A DNA stretch of 60,529 nucleotides from Pseudomonas sp. PIC25 (GCF_002286785.1 NZ_MUJY01000121.1:1-60529); one strand, 5' to 3'. Shown: positions 46,761 through 54,449, counted from the first letter of the stretch. The notes: generated by a model from the sequence alone, not told the origin. Numbers and translations are program-made.

Positions 46761-47011
46761 AGCGGATGAAAAGTTCCATTTATTTTGTAAATCCAAGACC
46801 AGTTCATTGATAGAACCAGCCTTTTCGGTGGCACAATGCTATAGATCGTAATATTTCATTTCAAGGTGGAAAAATTCCGCTACATCGGCGAATTGATAGG
46901 AAATGTGATGCGATTCAAAGAAAACCTTTGTGAAGTTCCGCCTATCAGCCTCTGTCTTTGCAGCAGAAACCCGTGCCGATAGTATTGCCACGCCATCACA
47001 GGGAAGCGTCC
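46761..47011. promoter_or_regulatory. Divergent promoter region between giant gene and gspC
   Basis: This 251-bp, comparatively AT-rich stretch separates two divergent genes and must hold both promoters. Leftward, TTGAAA (46864-46859) and TATAGC (46843-46838) are spaced 15 bp, shorter than ideal. Rightward, TTTGCA and TAGTAT with 17 bp between end about 20 bp before the gspC ATG. Both are weak sigma70-like matches. No clear sigma54 site or operator was found. Confidence 0.4.
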
Positions 47012-47665
47012 ATGGCCTCGACCCCTCTCACGCTCACTGCTCTCGCGACTGCCCGCTTCAGCCGCTTGGCCATCTTTTCTCTGCTGATCTTGGCGATGCT
47101 CGGAAGCCTTGGCTGGCAAGCGATTGGTTTTTACCGCCAACTTCAGCAGCCCTTCGCCGATAAAACGCCACCGTCCGCCCCCAACAAGGCGGAGCCGCGT
47201 ACTACGGAAATGAACATGGCAGTCCTTCAACTGTTTGGCTCTACCGAGTTACAGGCCGGAGATATCAGCGACGCCAATCAACCGCTTCCCGAAAGCAATT
47301 TGAATCTTTCGGTATCGGCGATCTTTCACAAGACGAACCCCGGGAAAAGCACGGTGATCCTGAAGGATGGAGACAAAGAACTCATCCTCAATCCCGGCGA
47401 CGAGGCGCGGCCTGGCATTCTGGTCCATCGGATCGACAGCAATCGCATCACCCTTAAGCGAAACGGCAAGCTCGAACAAATCAGCCTCAAGGGATTCGGT
47501 GAGATCGAAGGCCTTTCCTCAACCTCCGCCTCTCTTCCGCTGGCCGAGGTACCCGAGCAAAGCGATCCATATGCCAGCCAGCCTCTGGAACCGCCTGCGC
47601 CCGCACAGCCCACACCGACCGCTTATCAGCAATTCATCCAGCGCAAGCTTGCGCAAAACAAGTAG
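47012..47665 (+). CDS. gspC: Type II secretion system protein GspC (XcpP/XphA-like)
   Basis: This 217-aa protein would link the inner-membrane T2SS platform to the secretin in the periplasm. One transmembrane helix lies at about residues 13-38 ('FSRLAIFSLLILAMLGSLGW'). A periplasmic HR domain follows (about 88-160, 'NLNLSVSAIFHKTNPGKSTVILKDG', ending near 'GFGEIEG'). After it only a Pro-rich tail remains, so neither the PDZ nor the coiled-coil C-terminal domain of many GspC proteins is present. The ATG at 47012 has AGGGAAG upstream and gives a sensible cytoplasmic tail; a frame extension to a TTG at 46958 is unlikely. gspD starts 4 bp downstream, so they form an operon. Orphan XphA (P. aeruginosa) is the closest remembered parallel. 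Confidence 0.85.
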   Translation: MASTPLTLTALATARFSRLAIFSLLILAMLGSLGWQAIGFYRQLQQPFADKTPPSAPNKAEPRTTEMNMAVLQLFGSTELQAGDISDANQPLPESNLNLSVSAIFHKTNPGKSTVILKDGDKELILNPGDEARPGILVHRIDSNRITLKRNGKLEQISLKGFGEIEGLSSTSASLPLAEVPEQSDPYASQPLEPPAPAQPTPTAYQQFIQRKLAQNK

Positions 47666-47669
47666 TTGA

Positions 47670-49619
47670 GTGATTGAAGTGTCCAACCGAATCTTGCCGT
47701 ATCTGTTGTTGAGCCTGTGCCTGGTCTCTCCCATAGCGTCCGCCGAGGAGGCCCAGCCGGCGGGCGCCGTACCTGAGCAACAGGACGGACAGGTGGATAG
47801 CCATGTAAAGATCAACATGCAGGACACCAATATCCGCTCCTTCATCGAGTGGATAGCCAAGGCCACCGGCAAGAACTTCATCATCGACCCGCGAGTGACC
47901 GGCAAGGTCACGGTGATCTCCAATGAGGCGATGACTGCCGAGGAGGCCTACCGCGTCTTCCTTTCCGTGCTGCAGGTACATGGCTTTTCAGCTATCGAAG
48001 CCGACAGCGCGGTGAAGGTCATTCCCGACGCCAACGCCAAGCAGAGCGGCGTGCCGCTGGTGGATGACGACCGCCTCAACGATGACCAACAAGTGGTCCG
48101 AGTGATCCGTTCGGAGCATGTCCCGGCCACACAGCTGGTGAACATCCTGCGCCCCATGGTCCCGCAGGTCGGCCACTTGGCTGCCTATCCGGATAGCAAC
48201 GCACTGATCATTTCCGACCGAGCCTCGAACATCAATCAACTGCTCAAGCTGGTCGCGGAAATCGACAAGGCCGGGCAATTCGAAATCGACGTGATTCCGC
48301 TCAAGTTCGCTAACGCGAAAGAGCTCTCCGGCATGCTCGGCAATCTCACCCCACAAGGCGGGGGACAGGAAGGTGCGATCAAGGTCAGCATCTCCGTCGA
48401 TGAGAGAACCAACAGCGTCCTGATTTCGGGAGATCCCAGCAAACGCCAGCAACTGCGCGACGTTCTCGCCAGCCTGGATAAGCCCGGCAACCTGATTCGC
48501 GATACACGCGTCCTATATTTGCATTATCTGAAGGCGTCGGAAGTTGCCCAGGTTCTGCAAAACGTCGCATCCAGCATCCAGAAGCAGGACAAGGACGTCG
48601 GCGTGAGCAGCGCCGAGATATCCATCCAGGCCAGCGACACCACCAATGCCCTGGTCATCAGCGCCCCGCCAGCCATCATGACCACGATCGAAGGGGTGGT
48701 GGAGCGTCTCGATATCAGGCGCGCACAAGTCCTGGTAGAGGCTGTCATCGTCGAAGTTTCCACCAACAAGGTGAACGAACTTGGCGTTCAGTGGAAAACA
48801 TCCGATGGCGCGGTAGGTGGAGACGGGTTGTTCGGCGGCTTCAAATCGTCGTTGAAAGGCAACGCCATCGACAGCTTTCCTGGCAAGGATATGGCCCTGG
48901 ACGCGGGCTTGAGCATGGGCTTCTACAACAATGGATCACTGCGCGCGCTGATACGGATGCTGTCCACCGACGACTCGATGAACATCCTGTCCACCCCCAA
49001 CCTGGTCACGCTGGACAACGAAGAAGGAAAGATCGTTGTCGGCCAGAACGTTCCCTTCGTCACCGGCAGCTCGACCAGCGCATCCAATCCTTCCACCAAC
49101 CCATTCCAGACCATCGAGCGGCAGGACGTCGGTATCACGCTCAAGATAAAGCCCCAGATCAACGAGGGCGATTCGGTCACGCTCAACGTCTACCAGGAGA
49201 TATCCAGCGTCACCAACGACACCAGTGCCGCCGATATCGTGACCAACAAGCGCTCGATCGAAACAAGGGTACTCATCAAGGACAACATGACCCTGGTTCT
49301 AGGTGGGCTGATTTCCGATGAAGTGCGCGACTCCGGTGATCGCGTTCCTTTCCTCTCGAAGATTCCGATCATCGGCAAGCTGTTTCGCAGCGATAGAAAG
49401 GAAGTCAGCAAAAAGAACCTGATGGTCTTCATCAAACCGACCATCATCAATGACTTCGAGCACGCAGACCAACTGACCGAAGGCAAGTACAACTTCATCC
49501 GTGACAGACAGTTGCGCTATGCCGAACAGGACGTACCCGCTGGGACACCTACCCTGCCGGATCGCCTGAACAGCGCGAAGAAAGAACTCGAGATACGAAA
49601 CACAGTTCCGCTGAATTGA
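47670..49619 (+). CDS. gspD: Type II secretion system secretin GspD (XcpQ/XqhA-like)
   Basis: This 649-aa protein would form the multimeric outer-membrane channel of a T2SS. A signal peptide (about 1-25, ending PIASA) precedes the N0 domain ('VDSHVKINMQDTNIRSFIEW', about 45-120). Three secretin N domains follow, with 'VVRVIRSEHVPATQLVNIL' and 'VIPLKFANAKELSGML'. The C-terminal secretin domain (about 380-600) contains 'VGQNVPFVTG' and 'KKNLMVFIKPTII'. The length is normal for the family. The predicted start is GTG at 47670; another GTG at 47679 is possible. The genes for the pump (GspE-M) are not adjacent, so the pair must work with components encoded elsewhere, as described for XphA/XqhA with the Xcp machine. 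Confidence 0.93.
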   Translation: MIEVSNRILPYLLLSLCLVSPIASAEEAQPAGAVPEQQDGQVDSHVKINMQDTNIRSFIEWIAKATGKNFIIDPRVTGKVTVISNEAMTAEEAYRVFLSVLQVHGFSAIEADSAVKVIPDANAKQSGVPLVDDDRLNDDQQVVRVIRSEHVPATQLVNILRPMVPQVGHLAAYPDSNALIISDRASNINQLLKLVAEIDKAGQFEIDVIPLKFANAKELSGMLGNLTPQGGGQEGAIKVSISVDERTNSVLISGDPSKRQQLRDVLASLDKPGNLIRDTRVLYLHYLKASEVAQVLQNVASSIQKQDKDVGVSSAEISIQASDTTNALVISAPPAIMTTIEGVVERLDIRRAQVLVEAVIVEVSTNKVNELGVQWKTSDGAVGGDGLFGGFKSSLKGNAIDSFPGKDMALDAGLSMGFYNNGSLRALIRMLSTDDSMNILSTPNLVTLDNEEGKIVVGQNVPFVTGSSTSASNPSTNPFQTIERQDVGITLKIKPQINEGDSVTLNVYQEISSVTNDTSAADIVTNKRSIETRVLIKDNMTLVLGGLISDEVRDSGDRVPFLSKIPIIGKLFRSDRKEVSKKNLMVFIKPTIINDFEHADQLTEGKYNFIRDRQLRYAEQDVPAGTPTLPDRLNSAKKELEIRNTVPLN

Positions 49620-49742
49620 TTTTCGACGCGAGTCAGTTCGCCACCGCTACGCAAGCTCCCTCCGGTTGATCGGCAAGGAATGCTGATCAACCTGGAAAGG
49701 CATGGCGGCAGCCAACCTATCCAAAGCGGATTTCGAAAACAA

Positions 49743-49772
49743 AAAAGGCTTACGATTTCTCGTAAGCCTTTT
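49743..49772. terminator. Bidirectional intrinsic terminator
   Basis: A perfect 13-bp stem (AAAAGGCTTACGA / TCGTAAGCCTTTT) with a 4-nt loop. On the minus strand it is followed by a strong T-run, which fits the end of the former tRNA-Thr transcript. On the plus strand it ends gspCD transcription. Confidence 0.85.
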
Positions 49773-49780
49773 CAATTTTA

Positions 49781-49827
49781 TGGTGCCGGCACCAGGAGTC
49801 GAACCCGGGACCTACTGATTACAAGTC
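49781..49827 (-). tRNA. 3' fragment of tRNA-Thr(TGT), attachment-site half
   Basis: The minus strand reads as the 3' 47 nt of a Pseudomonas-type tRNA-Thr(TGT): anticodon loop CTTGTAA, variable loop, T-arm with GGTTCGACTCC, acceptor strand GTGCCGGC and encoded ACCA. Beyond 49827 the match stops and no 5' acceptor strand or D-arm is found, so this is not a working gene. A displaced 3' end like this is left at the far side when an element integrates into a tRNA gene; the intact copy should lie to the right, outside the window. Confidence 0.8.
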
Positions 49828-50029
49828 GTAGCCTAATGCACCGAGGCCCGTCCAGTCTAGACCTTGCAAGACCCGGATACAACAGTCTAAACCATTGAAT
49901 ATACTGGGCTTTGATCAATTTTAGGCCGGCTGCTCCATACAGGCACTGTACCTCTGCTGTACCTCTGCCAATCATGTGGACTGGTATTTCTTAGTGCCGA
50001 AGCTCGGCTTTGCTGAGGGGGTGAGCATC

Positions 50030-50734
50030 ATGCTCATTGCGAATAGTTTCGAAGAGCTGGCGGCGAAGCTTGCTGTTATGGACGTTGGCGTTCCAGCGCG
50101 CTCAGAGCGGCGCAAGAGCCATCACGCGGAGCGCTACTGTATTGCCCATTTATTATCGACCCTGCCGACTACAAGCCTTGCTTTCCCTCTGATTCTCGTT
50201 CACCGAGATAAGCCCGACTTCCACCTGTCTATGTCAGATAGCTCCATAGGTGTGGAGCATACGGAGGCAGTCCCAGTTAACTTTGCACGCGGCCAGGCCA
50301 TGCGTGAGAGGGGGCTTGGACCGGATATCTACTTCACACCGCATTTCGAGCCTGGAGAGGCGAGAAAGGCGGCTGAGATTCTACGAAGCGACATCGAGGC
50401 TGATCTACCAGGAGAGGGATGGTGCGGTGACTCTCCGGAGCGCGAGTGGGCTAGTGCGATGGCCTATCACGCAGCGGAAAAGCTTTCTAAGGTGGTGGGG
50501 GGCGGCTATGAGCGGTACCCCAGTAACTGGCTACTCATCTATGACAATTGGCCTCTGCCTGCTGTGGACTATGTTGTCGCCGCGTCGTATCTAGTCCCGT
50601 TACTGGTGCAGATGGAGGCTTTCTCGATTTTTGATAAGGTCTTCATCCATGACGAGTCATGGCTATGCGAGCTTTCGGAAGCTGGTGTGGCCATTCACGA
50701 GCTGGTTAAACCTTGCTCTTTGGGGCGCGCCTAG
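50030..50734 (+). CDS. Hypothetical protein, PD-(D/E)XK nuclease-like motif
   Basis: This 234-aa protein is first inside the island edge. The ATG at 50030 follows a strong GAGGGGGTGAG site, so it is preferred over an upstream frame extension to 49976. Around residues 62-82 it has 'KPDFHLSM' followed by 'IGVEHTEAV'. This P-D-F ... (I/V)-E-x-T pattern recalls PD-(D/E)XK-type nuclease-like hypothetical proteins, with T where the catalytic K would be. A basic R-R-K-S-H-H segment lies near residue 25. Its 3' end overlaps the convergent 476-aa gene by 4 nt (a shared CTAG). Function unknown; a defence role is a guess from motif and location. Confidence 0.7.
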   Translation: MLIANSFEELAAKLAVMDVGVPARSERRKSHHAERYCIAHLLSTLPTTSLAFPLILVHRDKPDFHLSMSDSSIGVEHTEAVPVNFARGQAMRERGLGPDIYFTPHFEPGEARKAAEILRSDIEADLPGEGWCGDSPEREWASAMAYHAAEKLSKVVGGGYERYPSNWLLIYDNWPLPAVDYVVAASYLVPLLVQMEAFSIFDKVFIHDESWLCELSEAGVAIHELVKPCSLGRA

Positions 50735-52161
50735 TTCGAAGGCGCCTTAGGGGGTTGCCACCCCGCAACAGGCCCAACGTGCACATCAATGCCATATGCA
50801 TACTGGTCTTGGTGATAGGGAGCGCCCAAATATAGTATTGCATCGCAAGACTGGGCCAACTCGCGATAGAGTTTGTTTTCGGTGGCGCAGCTATACAAAA
50901 GTGCGATGCATATCTTGTTGTGCTCTGCTCTTGCGATCACTTTTACATGTAGTGCTCTATCATCGGGTTCGCCGACTTCAACACTCCAGCCCGCATTTCG
51001 CAGCGGGCGGACCAAGTCATTTATACATTCATCTTGTAGACGCGCTTTACGAAGCAACACTCCGTCGTCTGTGGGCATAATTGGTACTGTCCGCCCCTCG
51101 GAGTGATACATTTTTTCTTCTAGATTTTTTATGACGAACTGGGCTTGGGCTTGAAGTAAGGCTTGTTGCCAGAGCAGCTTGCTATCTTCGCTCATTTCTG
51201 GGAAGAAGAGCGAGACACGATGTGATTCATCATGCCAAGACTCAATCACTCCCAGAGTAGCCAGAGCAACAACTAATCGGCAGAAATTTGCAGAATTTTG
51301 CCATTCGGTTGAAGTGCCATGGGCAAAAAGATGCCGATTTAGCCATGTCACTCCATCATATTCTCCTGTTCGGCAGAAGAATGAGTCTTTCAGCCAGGAG
51401 CGGAAAGTTTCGAAGACGAAAATTCGCTCATCCTGGCCATATAAGTAATTTGTAGTGAGATACTCTCGTGGTACCCACATATTTTCGAAATGCAGGCGTC
51501 CTGCAAGGGTGCAGGCCCTATCAATGATTCGATCAACCTGATCTAGAATCGGCATGCTTGCCGTCGCGCCAGATATCCTTTGAAGCGCACCCTCTATAAC
51601 GGGGATCAGTGCAGCGATACTTGATGCTCTATGTCCGGAGTAGAAGGCTAGATATGCTTCTCTGGCAATAGGGGCGAAGTCGGCTAGGCTTCTGGAGCTT
51701 GGGATAAGCTGTGCTATGCAGACAGCTTGAAATGACAATGTATAAAGAGTTGATGTGTGATAGTCGAATAGCTTTATTGATTCGTCTTTTGATCGATACT
51801 CTACATCTCTGAGTAGCTCGCTAATTTTTCCTTGAGCGATCCAGAGCGGGCAAAACCACTCCATCTTTTTCCATAAGCCAGCCTGGTGGTCTGCAGCTTT
51901 TCTATTTGCTAGCCACTGCGAGTCATTTTCATGAGGAACTTTGGGGAAGCATGCTGCGCCTTGATTTGTAGCTAATACTATGGTTCGAATTGGTCGGAAT
52001 GCTCCGACGTTCTTTTCCGTTGCGCTTAAAACATGCAGTCCTGCTTGGCTAGCCCAATCCGAAACAAGTTCCGTACTAAGGTCGCTAAGAGCAGGAAGAG
52101 CTAATGCACGGCGCCATATGCCTAAAAATTTCTGTTTTTCTGCATTAAGCGGCTTGCTCAT
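50731..52161 (-). CDS. Hypothetical protein with HEPN-like R-x4-H motif
   Basis: This 476-aa protein is not recognised as a whole. The middle (about residues 165-310) is helical with 'AALIPVIEGALQRI' and later 'NRHLFAHGTS'. This is the arrangement of HEPN-like or DUF4209-like domains whose R-x4-H (RHLFAH) can form an RNase active site. The C-terminal 100 residues look like a small alpha/beta domain. No signal peptide or membrane segment is seen. GC content is visibly lower than that of the chromosome side, supporting horizontal origin. It converges on the PD-(D/E)XK-like gene, and the leftward gene cluster of the island lies 43 bp upstream of its start. A toxin or anti-phage role is possible but unproven. 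Confidence 0.7.
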   Translation of the reverse strand: MSKPLNAEKQKFLGIWRRALALPALSDLSTELVSDWASQAGLHVLSATEKNVGAFRPIRTIVLATNQGAACFPKVPHENDSQWLANRKAADHQAGLWKKMEWFCPLWIAQGKISELLRDVEYRSKDESIKLFDYHTSTLYTLSFQAVCIAQLIPSSRSLADFAPIAREAYLAFYSGHRASSIAALIPVIEGALQRISGATASMPILDQVDRIIDRACTLAGRLHFENMWVPREYLTTNYLYGQDERIFVFETFRSWLKDSFFCRTGEYDGVTWLNRHLFAHGTSTEWQNSANFCRLVVALATLGVIESWHDESHRVSLFFPEMSEDSKLLWQQALLQAQAQFVIKNLEEKMYHSEGRTVPIMPTDDGVLLRKARLQDECINDLVRPLRNAGWSVEVGEPDDRALHVKVIARAEHNKICIALLYSCATENKLYRELAQSCDAILYLGAPYHQDQYAYGIDVHVGPVAGWQPPKAPSN

Positions 52162-52204
52162 CTTACTAATTCTTTGGGAGCGAGGCTGCGATTTTGTAGT
52201 TATT

Positions 52205-52561
52205 TTAGTCGGGAGATGATCCCCACCTATTAACCTTTCTAGGTGGCAGCTTTTTCAATTCATTGTCCCACTGATGCTTCATCGGATGTTGATCAATGAT
52301 GTCCCCGATGCCCTTCCCGCAGTGTTTGCAAACAACAGCCTGTCGCTGGACTTGTTCAGCACAATAGGGGCACGTTTTTAAAGTATGCGCCTGCTGAGTG
52401 GGTAGGTGCTTTGGTGCTGCGGACATGGCTGCTGCAAACAGCAGAGCTAGGGGGCCAAAAAGGCATCCCAAGAGGAACCACCCAATAGCGCTGCGCCCCT
52501 TGGCCAGGGCGACAATTGCGCATATCACCCCCATAAGCAGCCAGAAAACTACAAAGCCCAT
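52205..52561 (-). CDS. Small membrane protein with C-terminal zinc ribbon
   Basis: This 118-aa protein has two hydrophobic helices (about residues 1-22 and 28-50). A zinc ribbon follows, C-P-Y-C-A-E-Q-V and C-K-H-C-G-K, of the double-zinc-ribbon type. The ATG at 52561 is preceded by AATAGGGACG and lies 11 nt after the lipoprotein gene, so the pair is co-transcribed. A longer in-frame start at 52639 would overlap that gene and is less likely. Function unknown. Confidence 0.65.
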   Translation of the reverse strand: MGFVVFWLLMGVICAIVALAKGRSAIGWFLLGCLFGPLALLFAAAMSAAPKHLPTQQAHTLKTCPYCAEQVQRQAVVCKHCGKGIGDIIDQHPMKHQWDNELKKLPPRKVNRWGSSPD

Positions 52562-52572
52562 AGCGAACGTCC

Positions 52573-52929
52573 CTATTCCGGTTTTTTGAGTGGCTGCCAC
52601 AATTTCGGAAGGCCAGTGCCCAGGCCGCAGTTCAGGCACTCTAAGCCTTTCTCGTCGACGGCCCGCACGAAGGCGTAGGTTTTGCCTTTTGTGTTTGTAA
52701 GCAAGAGCTTTTCGGCCTTGCTCTCGGCGCTCCAGACCTCCGCGTACATGACGCGGTTCCTGATCATGTCCACCTGGGAAACTGTGGCTTCGCTTCCTGC
52801 AACCTGTATCACAACGAGCGGCCCCATGAATCCGCTAACGGCTGAATAGCCACCGTCATAGTCATTCCCACAGCCGGCCAGGACGGCCATAGCAGCAAGG
52901 GTGCAGGCTCTCAGGTACTTTACTGGCAT
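52573..52929 (-). CDS. Hypothetical lipoprotein
   Basis: This 118-aa protein has a lipobox (AVLAGC, Cys near residue 20) after a basic N-terminus. A small beta-rich domain follows, with a late C-L-N-C motif. The ATG at 52929 has GGAGTAGAG upstream. It is the first gene of a two-gene unit with the zinc-ribbon membrane protein. No known family is recognised; such small lipoproteins are common in integrative elements. Confidence 0.7.
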   Translation of the reverse strand: MPVKYLRACTLAAMAVLAGCGNDYDGGYSAVSGFMGPLVVIQVAGSEATVSQVDMIRNRVMYAEVWSAESKAEKLLLTNTKGKTYAFVRAVDEKGLECLNCGLGTGLPKLWQPLKKPE

Positions 52930-53005
52930 ATCTCTACTCCATGTTGGCTACTACTGGCGCATCCTCGCGCTAAATCGCCGTGACAGAAGCCTGTCAGATG
53001 AGTTT

Positions 53006-53236
53006 TCAAACCGCCAGCTGGACTTCGAATGCGTCCAGACCGAGCTCTTCAACCAGAGCGGCGAGCTTATCGAGGCTTTTGAAGATGCGGTTACCACCGC
53101 GTTGCCTCTGGAGGGGATGTAGCTTGCTTCCGAGCTGGATCTGCAGCAACCAGCCATCAGCTGCCTTCGTTATCACAGCACGCTGCACAATGCCGGCAGC
53201 CACGTATTGGCGCAGATCGGCTTCTTTGACTGGCAT
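53006..53236 (-). CDS. Small conserved-type protein, possibly ParC-like partition-associated
   Basis: This 76-aa protein has a middle segment 'ADGWLLQIQLGS' and a C-terminal 'FKSLDKLAALVEELGLDAFEVQL'. The shape recalls small proteins called ParC-family partition-associated in Pseudomonas elements, but this is from memory and weak. The ATG at 53236 has AAAAGGTGG upstream. An inverted-repeat, AT-rich stretch lies before it at 53369-53408. Confidence 0.6.
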   Translation of the reverse strand: MPVKEADLRQYVAAGIVQRAVITKAADGWLLQIQLGSKLHPLQRQRGGNRIFKSLDKLAALVEELGLDAFEVQLAV

Positions 53237-53368
53237 GGGCCACCTTTTCTCGGGGCTGAAAAAGCGAAGGGAGGCGGCCCGTAGGTCCTCCTCCCTCTCA
53301 CTAGCAGCAGAGCCTCTACATACTCTGTTGCGCTGCTATGGGCCAGTATATTGGTGCCGCGCGACTCG

Positions 53369-53408
53369 TCAATAGTTTAATATTGATTTATCAAGGTTAA
53401 TCTATTGA
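53369..53408. promoter_or_regulatory. AT-rich operator-like inverted repeats
   Basis: TCAATAG (53369-53375) is mirrored by CTATTGA (53402-53408), with an inner TATTGA (53381-53386) and a TTGAT-TT-ATCAA palindrome. It lies in the gap before the 76-aa gene, partly over the stop codon of the gene upstream. A promoter/operator for the 76-aa gene is plausible; no regulator is identified. Confidence 0.35.
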
Positions 53409-53824
53409 TCGTTCGCGAGCTCGACTCCGAGCTCAGTGGCTAGTCGTTCTCGCTCGAGCGTCCTATCGTCAGTTGCGTGTGCCCAGCAGCTTTCTGCAAG
53501 CTCAGTCCGCGCCTGCGGCTCGGTTTCGCCCAAGATCTGCAATAGCACCACTCGAATCAGTTGTTCATCTGTCATAAGAGCGGTAGCGCGGATACGGTGT
53601 CGCTCTGGAGCGTCGGCTGGCAGTAGAGGGCTGCAGACCATTAGGTTTATCTCCAGCGCCTGGAGGCCGGCGTACAAAGTTGATCTCCAGATGGAACTGG
53701 CCAGCGCCTCTGTAGCCGCTTCTATGTTCTCGCCAAGGATCGCCAACAGGGCAGCCCTAGCTGCCGCATCACTGGTTAGCAAGGCAACGACGCGCAACGG
53801 GTCTCGTGCTTTCTCAAGACTCAT
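53402..53824 (-). CDS. Hypothetical protein, mostly helical
   Basis: This 140-aa cytoplasmic-type protein has Ala/Glu/Leu-rich helices and no recognised domain. A repeated-looking feature is 'LLAILGENIEAATEALA' and later 'LLQILGETEPQARTELA', which suggests an internal duplication of a helical repeat of about 75 aa. The ATG at 53824 has GGAGGT upstream and overlaps the stop of the 84-aa gene in an ATGA junction; a TTG one codon earlier is possible. Confidence 0.65.
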   Translation of the reverse strand: MSLEKARDPLRVVALLTSDAAARAALLAILGENIEAATEALASSIWRSTLYAGLQALEINLMVCSPLLPADAPERHRIRATALMTDEQLIRVVLLQILGETEPQARTELAESCWAHATDDRTLERERLATELGVELANDQ

Positions 53825-54078
53825 CAACTACCTCCAGCCGCAAATGCGGAAAGTAACAGGGCCATCGAAAGGCCCAGGAAAATGCTGGTGAACTGCTGCT
53901 CCTGGTTGGCTTGGTCGCGCTTGTGAAATTCAGCTATTGCAGTAGCTGTAGCCATCAACAGGAGGGCCAGGTAGATGCGGTGTGCCGGGAATGCCGTTAG
54001 CCACGAGACTGCATTAGCTGCCGGGATTGAGAGCAGCACCGATGCGAACCAGCTGCGTCGTACCATCGAGGCGTTCAT
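53824..54078 (-). CDS. Small membrane protein
   Basis: This 84-aa protein has two or three hydrophobic segments (about 8-25, 28-44, 62-80) around a charged 'EFHKRDQANQEQQ' loop. The start at 54078 makes a 4-nt ATGA overlap with the upstream gene and follows GGGGA; a longer frame to 54093 is less likely. It is coupled to the next gene by another ATGA. Function unknown. Confidence 0.65.
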   Translation of the reverse strand: MNASMVRRSWFASVLLSIPAANAVSWLTAFPAHRIYLALLLMATATAIAEFHKRDQANQEQQFTSIFLGLSMALLLSAFAAGGS

Positions 54079-54449
54079 CAGGCTTTTCCCCAATACGGCA
54101 CAGTGACGGGCGGCAGCATGCCGAGTACCTGCTCGTAGTGTTCTTCGTGGATCTCTTCCCGGCGAGCATCTATCCCAGCTCGCCTATTCAGCTCGCTGAC
54201 GAGCAGGAACCAGTCCGTAGCGTCTAGGTCCGGTGAGCTAATTGGCCGGATTTCTACGGGAGTGCTTCCTGCCTCGACTTGGTCGTAGGCAATCGCACTC
54301 AGTTGTGGGCGCTGATGATGAGGATCGCCCCTGAGCAGCCAGCACAGGCCTTTGTGCGTGGCTGCTTGATCCAGGATGTAGCGGACGTCGACGGAGGTAA
54401 CCCAATGTGACGCGTAGTCGGCGGTTAACCAGGCAGGGAAGCTGAGCAT
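54078..54449 (-). CDS. Hypothetical protein in island operon
   Basis: This 123-aa soluble protein starts at an ATG after TGGAG. It contains a Trp/His-rich N-terminal half and an acidic 'REEIHEEHYEQVL' helix near the end. No family is recognised. It is coupled downstream to the 84-aa membrane protein gene (ATGA) and overlaps the 3' end of a candidate 43-aa gene upstream. Confidence 0.65.
   Translation of the reverse strand: MLSFPAWLTADYASHWVTSVDVRYILDQAATHKGLCWLLRGDPHHQRPQLSAIAYDQVEAGSTPVEIRPISSPDLDATDWFLLVSELNRRAGIDARREEIHEEHYEQVLGMLPPVTVPYWGKA

Noticed and set aside
3915-46760. RTX adhesin, two-partner-secretion or contact-dependent-inhibition protein
   Set aside because: No GGxGxDxxx blocks, no retention module, no TPS domain or CdiB-type partner gene, and no toxin-like C-terminus are visible.
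49781-49856. Complete tRNA-Thr gene
   Set aside because: The 5' acceptor strand, D-arm and 5' anticodon stem are missing beyond 49827.
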